DNA of 64,000 bases. It comes from Halobacteriales archaeon QS_9_68_17. Lineage in GTDB: Archaea > Halobacteriota > Halobacteria > Halobacteriales > Natronoarchaeaceae. Numbering within the stretch: position 1 is the stretch's first letter; each line of letters starts with the position of its first letter. Shown here in pieces: positions 9,236 to 17,359 of this stretch. The translations under genes were made by a program, and so were the position numbers. The notes below the pieces were generated by a model. The model saw only the letters and a list, made by a program, of their open reading frames with translations, was not told where the DNA came from and made no database searches. The DNA lies in NCBI GenBank assembly GCA_003023565.1, contig PXSA01000002.1, positions 111,834 through 175,833 of the forward strand, in the 5' to 3' direction.

Positions 9236-10969
9236 ATGCAATTGCTGTCCGTGGTGGTCGCACTACTTCTCGCCGGACTCCTGCTTCTATGGACGGCGCT
9301 CGCGGCTTGGCAGCGACGGAAAGCGCCGGGCTCCGACCTGTTCGCGCTCGCCGCCGGTTCGGCGGGGGCCGCTGCGCTCGCGGTCGCCGCCTCGATCGCG
9401 CTGTCGCTCCCCCGCGAGGTCGCGCTCGCGTCGACGGTGGTCGTCGGACTCGTGTTCCCGGTCCCGTGGTTGCTGTTCTCTTTCGCGTACACGGGCCGGA
9501 ACGACCTGGTTTCGCCCGGGGCGGCCACAGCGGTCGCCGCGGTCCCGGTGACCGGACTGCTGGCGACGGGGCTCATCTTCGGGTCGCGGCTGGTCCCTTG
9601 GTTGACTCTCCCGGCACGGGACGCCGCCACTGGGCTGGCAGCGGTCACCGCGGTCTTTCTGAACATGGTCCAGTGGCTCGCGCTGCTGTACACCGGTGGG
9701 GTGATGCTGGTCGGTTCCGGCGTGGTGCTGTGGACGTTTCACCGCTACGAGCACCTCGACTCGACGGCCGGCACGCTGCTCGGCGTCTTCGGGACCGTCC
9801 CCTGGATATCGGTGCTGTTCGGGCTTCGGGTCAGCGAGATCGAGCCGATCGCGCTCCCGGGAACGGTCGCTGTCGGCTTCCTCGCGGGCGGTCTCGCCGC
9901 CGCCGGTAGCCTCGAACGCTATCAGCTGTTTCGTAACGTCCCGGCGGCCGGCAACGTCGGCCCCGCGACGGTGGTCAAGGAACTGGACGACGTGATGGTC
10001 GTGACCGACAGCGAGGAGACGGTGGTCGAGGCCAACGCCGCCGCCGAGCAGGCGCTGGACGCGGCGGCGGCGGAGGTGATCGGTGCGGACCTCGAGGCGG
10101 TTCTCGACGTAACCTTGGGGGACCTCCGCGAGACGACTCCCATCGAACTGCAGTCGGTGAGCGGTCGCTGTCTGTTCGAACCGACGGTCTCGGAACTGAC
10201 CGACCAGCACGGCCACCGCCTCGGCTACGCGATCGTCCTCCGAGACGTAACGGCTCGAACCACTCGCCAGCAGCGTCTGGAGGTCCTCAACCGCGTGCTA
10301 CGGCACAACCTCCGCAACGACATGAACGTCATCAGCGGGCGCGCCGAACTGATCCGCAGAAACGCCGACGACCCTGAACTCGCACGGAACGCACAGTGCA
10401 TCCTCCGGAACGCGCGCGGTCTGAACCGTCTCTCGGAGGAGGCGAGAGAGATAGACCGGGTGATAGCGACCGTCGGAACGGCCTCCGAGTCGGTCTCGCT
10501 GGCACCCCTGGCCGAGGGGGTGCTGGATGCGGTCGGTCGGCGGACGGTGACGACGGACGTAGCGGTCCCGGAGGGGATCGCCGTCCGGAGCTCCGAGGAA
10601 GTCCTCAAACTGGCGCTGGAGAACCTGGTCGACAACGCGATCGAACACAACGACACCGATGCGCCGTACGTCGGGATCCGCGCCAGCTACGACGCCGACC
10701 GCGCGTACCCGGTGACGGTGTCGGTCGACGACGACGGCCCCGGGATCCCGGACACCGAGCGGCGGGTGATCGAGCGGGGCGACGAAAGCTCGCTGCAACA
10801 CGGGAGCAGCCTCGGCCTGTGGGTCGTCCGCTGGGCCGTCACTCGACTGGGCGGAGAGATCGACTTCGAACGCCGCGAGCCTCGCGGGATGACCGTCACG
10901 CTTCGACTGCCCGGCGAGCGGCGAAGCGAGGTCGGTGCGGACGCGGCCCCCGACGGCGTTCGGCAGTGA
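9236..10969 (+). CDS. 7TM-PAS sensor histidine kinase
   Basis: 577 residues. Seven hydrophobic helices fill roughly residues 1-230, the N-terminal 7TM sensor found in many haloarchaeal kinases. A PAS domain (about 240-345) has VVTDSEETVVEANAAAE and ends in VLRDVTAR. The HisKA-like dimerisation helix has the phospho-accepting histidine in VLRHNLRND (about 360). The HATPase domain has the N-box (LVDNAIEHND) and G-box (DDDGPGIPD; HGSSLGLWVVRW). It would sense a membrane or small-molecule cue and phosphorylate a response regulator. No regulator is adjacent on this strand; the nearest is the HalX gene at 13347-13922. Its last 74 bp overlap the 3' end of the convergent pilin-like gene. Confidence 0.9.
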   Translation: MQLLSVVVALLLAGLLLLWTALAAWQRRKAPGSDLFALAAGSAGAAALAVAASIALSLPREVALASTVVVGLVFPVPWLLFSFAYTGRNDLVSPGAATAVAAVPVTGLLATGLIFGSRLVPWLTLPARDAATGLAAVTAVFLNMVQWLALLYTGGVMLVGSGVVLWTFHRYEHLDSTAGTLLGVFGTVPWISVLFGLRVSEIEPIALPGTVAVGFLAGGLAAAGSLERYQLFRNVPAAGNVGPATVVKELDDVMVVTDSEETVVEANAAAEQALDAAAAEVIGADLEAVLDVTLGDLRETTPIELQSVSGRCLFEPTVSELTDQHGHRLGYAIVLRDVTARTTRQQRLEVLNRVLRHNLRNDMNVISGRAELIRRNADDPELARNAQCILRNARGLNRLSEEAREIDRVIATVGTASESVSLAPLAEGVLDAVGRRTVTTDVAVPEGIAVRSSEEVLKLALENLVDNAIEHNDTDAPYVGIRASYDADRAYPVTVSVDDDGPGIPDTERRVIERGDESSLQHGSSLGLWVVRWAVTRLGGEIDFERREPRGMTVTLRLPGERRSEVGADAAPDGVRQ

Positions 10970-11669
10970 CCGCCGGCCCCCGCGCTTCCCGGAGCGCGAC
11001 CGTTGACGGGTGCGGACTCGCGGCCCACGTGACGCTCGCTTCCCCCGATTCCGTGATCGTGATCGTTCCGTAGTGCGTGTTCCCGTCGCCGCTCGTCTCG
11101 GCGCGGAGTTCGTACTCACCGGGGTTGTCGGGGTTCTTCGCCCCTTCGAAGACCACGATGACGGAGTCGTTCGCGCTCGCCGTGTAGGCCGACCCGGAGA
11201 ACCCTATCTTCAGGGCCGCGCCGTCGTTTTCCACAGTCCAGTCGTCGACGTCGCCGGTTATCTCCCTATCGATGCTCCCGGTGCTGTTCTCGTCGATGCC
11301 GACGCGAACGAGGTCGGCGCGTTCGGTCTCGGAGAACATGTCCGGTTTCGGCTCGGTCGTCACTTCCAGATACACGCTGTTCAGCGAGTTACCGGTAGTG
11401 TCCGAGTCCTCCTCGATCGTGAAGTTCACGCGGTAGGAAACGTCGGTCGCTCCCGCCCGGGTGTCCGACAGTCGAACGAGGTCCTCTCGGTTCCCGCTCC
11501 ACGGGTTTCCGGACAGCGCCGAGTCGTTACCGGTGGTGAACGACGGCCCGGAGAGGCCGTCGCCGAACCGAAGCGCACCGGCGGCGAAAACGGACGCGAG
11601 CAGCAGGACGAGTACGACCATCACGATGACTCCGATAACCGGACTCACTCCGCGGGTCCACTCGTCCAT
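10896..11669 (-). CDS. Type IV pilin-like protein (haloarchaeal pilin N-terminal domain)
   Basis: 257 residues from the ATG at 11669. The N-terminus, RGVSPVIGVIVMVVLVLLLA, is the class III prepilin signal and hydrophobic assembly helix of haloarchaeal pilins. The next 170 residues are a Thr/Ser/Asp-rich beta domain (TDVSYRVNFTIEEDSDT; YTASANDSVIVVFEG; YELRAETSGDGNTHYGTI). PibD would cleave before the helix, and the product could join a pilus or pseudopilus. The last 40 residues are basic and Pro/Arg-rich, unlike the rest, and overlap the kinase gene. They may be read-through after loss of the original stop. It sits among sensor genes. Confidence 0.82.
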   Translation of the reverse strand: MDEWTRGVSPVIGVIVMVVLVLLLASVFAAGALRFGDGLSGPSFTTGNDSALSGNPWSGNREDLVRLSDTRAGATDVSYRVNFTIEEDSDTTGNSLNSVYLEVTTEPKPDMFSETERADLVRVGIDENSTGSIDREITGDVDDWTVENDGAALKIGFSGSAYTASANDSVIVVFEGAKNPDNPGEYELRAETSGDGNTHYGTITITESGEASVTWAASPHPSTVALREARGPAVTAERRRGPRPHRPRFAARRAVEA

Positions 11670-11761
11670 AGTGGTGAAGCCGGCCCGAATTGCAAAAATT
11701 CTGACGGTGGTTCGCTGTCGGACGGGTATCGTCGGGACCGCCGCGTCGTTTCGACCCGCCG

Positions 11762-13189
11762 TCAGTCGGTCACAGCGTCGATCCCCGTTATCTCGAAGCG
11801 GGCACCGCCGCCCGGCGCTCCCGATGCCGCGACGGTCCAGCCGTGAGCGTCGACGATCTCGGCGACGATGGTCAGCCCGAACCCGAACCCGTCCTCGGCG
11901 GTCGTGTGACCCGGTTCGAACACGTCCTCGCGCTCCGCTTCGGGGATCCCCGGCCCGTCGTCCTCGACGCAGAACCCGTCTTGTCCGTCGAGGGGACGGA
12001 CGCGGACAGTGACGTCCTCGCCGCCGTGTTCGACGGCGTTTCGATAGAGGTTCGCGAAGACGTATCGGAGCCGGGTCGGATCGGCCTCGACCGCGGGCAG
12101 GTCCCCGACCCGAAGCGACGCGCCGTTCGTCTCGACCTGCCTCCAGCACCGCGCGGCGAACGCGTCGAGTTCGACGGGTTCGGTATCGCCATCCGTCCGG
12201 CTTTCGCGGGCGAACCGCAGCGCGTCCTCGATTATCCGCCCGGACCGGTCGAGCGCGCGTTCGACCTTCGAGAGATGCTCCGACGCCGGGTCCGCCTCCC
12301 GCCGCACGAGTTCGAGGCGGTTCAACGCGAGGTTCAGCGAGTTGCGGAGGTCGTGAGAGACGATATCGATGACCGTTTCGAGTCGGTCGTTCCGCCGTTC
12401 CAGGTCCCGTTTCCGCTCCTCGTGAGGCGTGGCGTCGCGGACGACGATAGTCGCTCCGGAGCGCTCCTGCTCGGATCCGCGCGGGGCAATGACCGCTTCG
12501 ACCGGGAGGGCGTCGTCGCCCGATGCCGGGACCTCGGGTCCGCGTTTCAGCACGCCTGAACCGGTCGAGGCGGTCCCGGACTCGGCGGCATCGCGGAACG
12601 CGTCGAGGGCCGCCTCGTCGAGGACGCCCTCGTCCACCAGGACGTCGACGGGTTCTCCGCGGAGTTCCGTCCGGTCGCGCCCCAGCAGTTCGGCGGCGGG
12701 GCCGTTGACGACCTCGATCCGCTCTTCGCCGTCGAGGGTGACCACCCCCTCGGGGAGCGTTTCGACGGCGGTGCGGTACCGTTCGAGTTCGTCGCCGGCG
12801 CTCCCGTGGTCTTCGACCGCGTTCTCGATGCGCTCGGCGAGCGCCGCGTACTGGTCGCCGTCCAGCGCTTTCGGGACGTACTCGGAGACGCCCCTCGCGA
12901 CCGCCGCGCTGGCGACCGCCTCTGACCCCTCGCCGGTAAAGAGGAGAAACGGAACGGTCGGGTCGGCGTCGCGCACGGCGTCGAGAAACGTCAGGCCGTC
13001 GGCGTCGGCGAGTTCGCGGCCGCTGACGACGCAGTCCACGTCGCCGTCAGCGAGTCGGTCGAGAGCGCCGTCGGCGGCCGTTTCGGCCGCGACGCGGAAC
13101 CGGTCCCGCTCCCCTTCGAGCGCGTCGGCCGCGGCCGCCGGGTCGTCCGGTTCGTCGTCCACGAGGAGGATCAGGGTCTGCTCGGTCAT
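11762..13189 (-). CDS. Hybrid sensor kinase: pseudo-receiver, PAS, HisKA, HATPase
   Basis: 475 residues. The receiver-like domain is at 5-115. The acidic pocket (LLVDDEPDD) and the lysine (EYVPKA) are kept, but the phospho-accepting Asp is Gly57 (CVVSGREL, where relatives have CVVSD). A PAS domain spans about 130-255 (GVVTLDGEERIEVVN). The HisKA histidine lies in IVSHDLRNSLN, and the HATPase carries N-box LYRNAVEHGG and G-boxes EDDGPGIP and GFGFGLTIVAEI. It is cytosolic with no membrane helices. The domain order matches bacteriopsin-activator-type haloarchaeal kinases. The HalX regulator begins upstream in the same direction, with a 157-nt gap. Confidence 0.9.
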   Translation of the reverse strand: MTEQTLILLVDDEPDDPAAAADALEGERDRFRVAAETAADGALDRLADGDVDCVVSGRELADADGLTFLDAVRDADPTVPFLLFTGEGSEAVASAAVARGVSEYVPKALDGDQYAALAERIENAVEDHGSAGDELERYRTAVETLPEGVVTLDGEERIEVVNGPAAELLGRDRTELRGEPVDVLVDEGVLDEAALDAFRDAAESGTASTGSGVLKRGPEVPASGDDALPVEAVIAPRGSEQERSGATIVVRDATPHEERKRDLERRNDRLETVIDIVSHDLRNSLNLALNRLELVRREADPASEHLSKVERALDRSGRIIEDALRFARESRTDGDTEPVELDAFAARCWRQVETNGASLRVGDLPAVEADPTRLRYVFANLYRNAVEHGGEDVTVRVRPLDGQDGFCVEDDGPGIPEAEREDVFEPGHTTAEDGFGFGLTIVAEIVDAHGWTVAASGAPGGGARFEITGIDAVTD

Positions 13190-13346
13190 CCGCTTCGGAC
13201 CGCCTCCGGCGGACGCGAGTGTAGCGCCGCGACCGCTCGGTCGCGGAGCGAGATAAGGGGTCGGCAGCGGCGGAGCGGGGTCGGGGATCGACGGCGACTG
13301 CCGGTCGTCCGCGCCCTCGGCGACGTCCTTTCGGTGGGAAGCGGAG

Positions 13347-13922
13347 TCATTCGAACAGCACTTCGAGTTTCTCTCGCGTCAGTTCGGAGTAGATCCCCTC
13401 GCTCGGCGGCGTCTCGATCTCCTCGCGGAGCTCCTGAAACCGCTCCTGTGCGTCGGTGTACCGGTCGCTCTCCTCCAGTTTCTCGACGTCCATCTTCGAT
13501 TCGAGCGTCGCTATCCTCGACGCGAGGGAGATGGCCTCCCGGACCGTGGCCACGTACTCGTTTCGCGCGAGCATGGCGTCCACCACGTCGTAGAGGTCGC
13601 GGGCGAGGACGGGCTTGACGAGATACTCGTCGAACCCCAGCGAGAGGATGTCGAGGTCGGGTTCGACGGCCGTGATGAAGACGACGCGGCAGTTGTATCC
13701 CCGCCACCGGATGCGGTCGATGACTTCGCCGCCCGACTTGTCAGGCATCCGTCGGTCGAGGAGCACGACGTCGACATCGGGCGACATCGATTCGATGGCA
13801 CCGTCGCCGGAGTACGCCGTCCGGACGGTGTATCGCTCCGTCAGGTGCTCCGCGTAGATGTCGGCGACCCCCTCCTCGTCGTCGACGACCAGTACGGTCG
13901 CTTCGCCACGTGATCGTTCCAT
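13347..13922 (-). CDS. Response regulator with HalX output domain
   Basis: 191 residues. The receiver domain is complete: acidic pocket VVDDEEG, phospho-acceptor D56 in VVLLDRRMP, and K103 in YLVKPV. The C-terminal half (about 115-191) is the HalX domain, an all-helical output module specific to haloarchaea with a likely coiled coil (LASRIATLESKMDVEKLEES). There is no DNA-binding domain, so it probably signals through protein contacts. It is the only intact phosphorylatable receiver in this cluster and the natural partner for the two nearby kinases. Confidence 0.92.
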   Translation of the reverse strand: MERSRGEATVLVVDDEEGVADIYAEHLTERYTVRTAYSGDGAIESMSPDVDVVLLDRRMPDKSGGEVIDRIRWRGYNCRVVFITAVEPDLDILSLGFDEYLVKPVLARDLYDVVDAMLARNEYVATVREAISLASRIATLESKMDVEKLEESDRYTDAQERFQELREEIETPPSEGIYSELTREKLEVLFE

Positions 13923-13980
13923 AGGCGTCTATCCGCGTAGAACGTTTCCTCCACCTTATTATTTTGTCCGGGGATAGAGA

Positions 13981-14612
13981 CGCCGGAACGACATCTCCTC
14001 GACGGGGGAGGTCGTGTTCTCGACCATCGGTGTCGCCGACGAACTGGAGGCCGTGCTCGCGCACGAACTGCCCGACGTGAAGAACCGCGACGTAGCGGTG
14101 ATGACCGTGGCCTACCCGCTGCCGACGCTGACGTACGTCGTCGCGACGGTTCGTACGCCGTCCTCCGGACGGTGTTCGAGTCGCTCCGCTGTCTTCGGAC
14201 CAGCCACGACGACGCCCGCGCGCTCGCCGCAGTCGCAGTCGTGACGACGACGCTGGTCACCGTCTTCGCCGCCGCTCTGGGTCGGGAGCTTCCTGCTCTC
14301 CCGCCTGCTCCGTCGCTACCGCGAGCACGCCGCCGACCGCGGCGCGGCGGCGGTCACCGGCGACCCGCTCGCGCCGGCGAGCGCGCTGGAGACCACCGAC
14401 GAGGACCTCTCGTCGACGCCCGACCGCGATCCGGACGCTCGACGGGGGCGTCGAGGCGCTGTACGTCGCCCCGCTCGACTCCGCGCCGTTCACCGAGGAG
14501 GGCGACGACGGTCTTCTCGGCAAGGGACCTCCTCCCGGACACCCATCCCGGGACGGCCGACCGGATCGAGCGGTTGCGGTCGATGGCCGCCGACCTCGCA
14601 GGGTCACCCTGA
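13981..14612 (+). pseudogene. htpX: HtpX-like M48 metalloprotease, multiply frameshifted
   Basis: At least four frame changes split a recognisable HtpX C-terminal half. The pieces are GVADELEAVLAHELPDVKNRDVAVMT, then AALAAVAVVTT-type helix text (ALAAVAVVTTTLVTVFAA), SFLLSRLLRRYREHAADRGAA, LDGGVEALYVAPLDSAPFTE and DTHPGTADRIERLRSMAADL. The catalytic HExxH motif reads HELPD, so the second zinc-binding His is gone. The N-terminal membrane part is missing. Both the frame damage and the lost ligand show the gene is dead. An intact HtpX would be a membrane zinc protease for quality control. Confidence 0.85.
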
Positions 14613-14694
14613 CGACCGCCGCCGGCAGACAGTCGCCGGCCGGACGGTCACGGACGATCGAAAGCGTTTCTCCGCCGCCGCGTCAGGAGCGACC

Positions 14695-15681
14695 ATGGAA
14701 CGGATCACGCTGTCGAACGCCGCGTTCGAAGGGGACAACAACGTCTACCTCTTCGGGGACGGTCCCGAGACGGTCCTCGTCGACACCGGCGACGGGGCAC
14801 CGGCGACCCGGGAGCAGTTAGAGAGCGCGCTCGCCGACCGCGGCGTCTCCATCGCGGACGTGGACCGCGTCTTCCTCACGCACTGGCACGGCGACCACAC
14901 GGGACTCGCCGGGGAGATCCAGGCCGAGAGCGGGGCCGACGTGTACGTCCACGCCCGCGACGCGCCGCTGGTCGAGGGCGACGAGGACGCCTGGACTGCC
15001 ATGCACGAGCGACAGAACGCGTACTTCGAGCAGTGGGGGATGCCCGAGGACCAGCAGCGCGCCCTCCGTGAGCGGATGGATGGCGCGGGCTCCGGCGACG
15101 TGGCCCCCGACGTGACGACGTTCGAGGACGGCGACGCGTTCTCGTTCGACGGGCGCGACCTCCGCGTCGTCCACACCTCCGGGCACGCCGACGGCCTCTC
15201 GCTGTTCGAACTCGGCGGCGGCCGCGAGGCGTTCACGGGCGACGCGCTCCTCCCTCAGTACACGCCGAACGTCGGCGGCGCGGACGTCCGCGTCGAGCGA
15301 CCGCTGGAGAAGTACCTCCGGGCGCTCCGGCGGATCGCCGACGCCGACTACGACCGCGCGTGGCCGGGCCACCGCGAACCCATCGACGACCCGACCGAGC
15401 GCGCCGAGTACATCATCGACCACCACGAGGAGCGGTCGTGGCGCGTGCTCGACGCGCTCCGGCGGAAGGACCCCTGCGACGCGTGGACCGTCAGCGCCGA
15501 CCTGTTCGGCGACCTGGCGGGGATCCACATCCTCCACGGCCCCGGCGAGTCCTACGCCCATCTCGAACACCTGGAGCGCGAGGGGTCGGTCGTCCGCGAG
15601 GGGAACGAGTACCGCCTCGCCGAGGGGGTGGCCGAGCGGTTGGAAGCGACTGATGGCGAGCGGTGGGAACTGGAGTGCTGA
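14695..15681 (+). CDS. Metallo-beta-lactamase-fold hydrolase
   Basis: 328 residues. The zinc motif HWHGDH is at 63-68, with further ligands in VVHTSGHADG, FTGDALL and WPGHREP. An early VDTGDG is the usual beta-strand/Asp of the fold. A C-terminal helical region of about 80 residues (YIIDHHEERSWRVLDALRR; YAHLEHLEREG) looks like the winged/helical tail of the LACTB2-like branch. The reaction is probably hydrolysis of an ester or thioester, or an RNA-type substrate; sequence does not decide. Transcribed alone, downstream of the dead htpX. Confidence 0.88.
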   Translation: MERITLSNAAFEGDNNVYLFGDGPETVLVDTGDGAPATREQLESALADRGVSIADVDRVFLTHWHGDHTGLAGEIQAESGADVYVHARDAPLVEGDEDAWTAMHERQNAYFEQWGMPEDQQRALRERMDGAGSGDVAPDVTTFEDGDAFSFDGRDLRVVHTSGHADGLSLFELGGGREAFTGDALLPQYTPNVGGADVRVERPLEKYLRALRRIADADYDRAWPGHREPIDDPTERAEYIIDHHEERSWRVLDALRRKDPCDAWTVSADLFGDLAGIHILHGPGESYAHLEHLEREGSVVREGNEYRLAEGVAERLEATDGERWELEC

Positions 15682-16061
15682 AAGCCCTCGGCGCTCCCTG
15701 GCAGTCGCGCCTCGCCCGTTCGACGCCAACCGGAGTGGCGTCGCCACTCCGACTTTCGCTCACTGCGTTCGCGAAGACGCCAACGAGCGCCAGGCGCTCG
15801 TCTCAGGCCCGCCAGTTCGCGCGAGCCACCGAGATCTCCGGCCTCACGAGCCTTCACTCGCGCCGCTCGTGACGACCCCGCGGTCGCGAGGACACGCTCC
15901 GAGTTACCCTTCCCCGTCCTCCCGAGCGTAGCGACGGAGGTCGACCGAGACGACGAAGCCGTTTCGTGACGCTGCAAACGCTTCGCGTTTGCGAGCGGCT
16001 CGGAAGACGCCCCGCGTCTTTCGGCGTGCGCTGGCGACGAGACGCCAGCGCGGCCGTTCCC
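15682..16061. repeat. Hairpin-rich intergenic spacer
   Basis: This 380-bp gap between convergent genes holds no credible ORF but has at least five compact inverted repeats. They are GGAGTGGC/GCCACTCC at 15732-15750, GAGCGC/GCGCTC at 15785-15799, GCAAACG/CGTTTGC at 15974-15992, AAGACGC/GCGTCTT at 16004-16020 and GCGCTGGCG/CGCCAGCGC at 16028-16051. One or more could terminate the two converging transcripts, but the density exceeds what termination needs. Confidence 0.7.
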
Positions 16062-17204
16062 TTACAGTCCGAGTTCTCGACCGATGACGAGGTGCTGGAT
16101 CTCGCTCGTGCCCTCGCCGATCTCCATGAGCTTCGCGTCGCGGTAGAACCGTTGTGGGGCGAAGTCGGTGGTGTAGCCGTAGCCCCCAAGGGTCTGGACG
16201 GCTTCCTCGGCGACCTCGCGGGAGGCCTCGCTGGCGTCGAGTTTGGCGAGCGCGCTCGCCTTCGTGACCGGTTCGCCCTGGTCGTACTCCCAGGCGGCCT
16301 TGTGGGTGAGCAGCCGGGCGCGCTCGGTCTTGCGCTCCATCTCGACGACCTTGTCGCGGACGGCGTCGAACTCGCTGATGGGCTGGCCGAACTGCTCGCG
16401 CTCCGTCGAGTACTCCTTGGCGGCCTCGTACGCGCCCTGTGCGAGACCGACCGACAGCGCGGCGATGGAGATGCGCCCGCCGTCCAGCGTCTTCTTGGTC
16501 TGGTTCCAGCCGTCGCCCTCCTCGCCGAGCAGGCGGTCCTCGGGGACGCGGACGTCGTCGAGCTGGATCTCGCAGGTCGGCGAGGCGTTCAGCCCCATCT
16601 TGTCCCAGACCGTCGTCACCTCGAAGCCGTCGTCCTCGCGAGGGTCGACGATGAACGTCGAGATGCCGTCGTAGCCCGCGTCGGGGTCCGTGACGGCCTT
16701 GACGAGGACGCTCCCGGCCTCGCTCGCGTTCGTGATGAACTGCTTCGTGCCGTCGAGGACGTACTCGTCGCCGTCCCTGACCGCCCGCGTGTTCATGTCG
16801 CTCGCGTCGCTCCCGCTCTCGGGTTCCGTGAGCGCCCACCCGCCGACGTACTCGCCCTCCGCCAGCGGTCGGAGCCAGCGCTCCTTCTGCTCCGCCGTGC
16901 CGAACAGTTCGATCGGCTTCGCCGCGAGGCTGACGTGGGCCGCGAACGAGAGACCGACGGAGCCGGAGACGCGCCCCAGTTCCTCCGTGACGAGCGCGTA
17001 CATGAGTTGATCGCCGCCGAGACCGCCGTACTCCTCGGCGACGGGGACGCCCATCATGTCGAGGCCTGCCAGCTGGTCGAATATCTCCCGCGGGAACCGG
17101 TGTTCGTCCTCGATCTCCTGTGCGATCGGAGCGATCTCCTCCTCGCAGAACTCCCGGACGCTGTCCCGGATCATCCGGTGTTCGTCGGACAGAGTGAACT
17201 CCAT
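16062..17204 (-). CDS. Acyl-CoA dehydrogenase
   Basis: 380 residues, the standard length. Typical family text includes EEYGGLGGDQL, GGWALTEPESGSDAS (FAD-binding), KQFITNASEAG, and ISTFIVD. The catalytic-base region near the C-terminus is QTLGGYGYTTDF followed by FYRDAKLMEIGEGTSEIQ. It catalyses alpha,beta-dehydrogenation of an acyl-CoA with electrons passed to ETF. The ATG at 17204 has an AT-rich TATA (TTTTTATC on the minus strand, 17226-17235) 22-31 nt upstream, which supports this start over the earlier in-frame ATG. A second paralog lies at 46099. Substrate chain length is not evident. Confidence 0.93.
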   Translation of the reverse strand: MEFTLSDEHRMIRDSVREFCEEEIAPIAQEIEDEHRFPREIFDQLAGLDMMGVPVAEEYGGLGGDQLMYALVTEELGRVSGSVGLSFAAHVSLAAKPIELFGTAEQKERWLRPLAEGEYVGGWALTEPESGSDASDMNTRAVRDGDEYVLDGTKQFITNASEAGSVLVKAVTDPDAGYDGISTFIVDPREDDGFEVTTVWDKMGLNASPTCEIQLDDVRVPEDRLLGEEGDGWNQTKKTLDGGRISIAALSVGLAQGAYEAAKEYSTEREQFGQPISEFDAVRDKVVEMERKTERARLLTHKAAWEYDQGEPVTKASALAKLDASEASREVAEEAVQTLGGYGYTTDFAPQRFYRDAKLMEIGEGTSEIQHLVIGRELGL

Positions 17205-17302
17205 ACGCAATACTTGCGAACCGAAGATAAAAACATGGGAGGTCCTCATCGCCGCCGTGTACCGGTGAGCGGGCGGCTACTGATCCGTCGGTTCGTCTAT
17301 TG

Positions 17303-17335
17303 TTGCATTTATAACTGAACTCCAGAAATTTTATC
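17303..17335 (+). promoter_or_regulatory. Promoter region of the secreted nuclease gene
   Basis: Two AT-rich boxes, CATTTATAAC (about 17304-17313) and AATTTTATCC (about 17326-17335), precede the GTG at 17360. The second lies 25-34 nt upstream, the expected TATA position for a leaderless transcript, and supports that start. Confidence 0.5.
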
Positions 17336-17359
17336 CAACCGAAGGCTGTTCCTCCGCCC

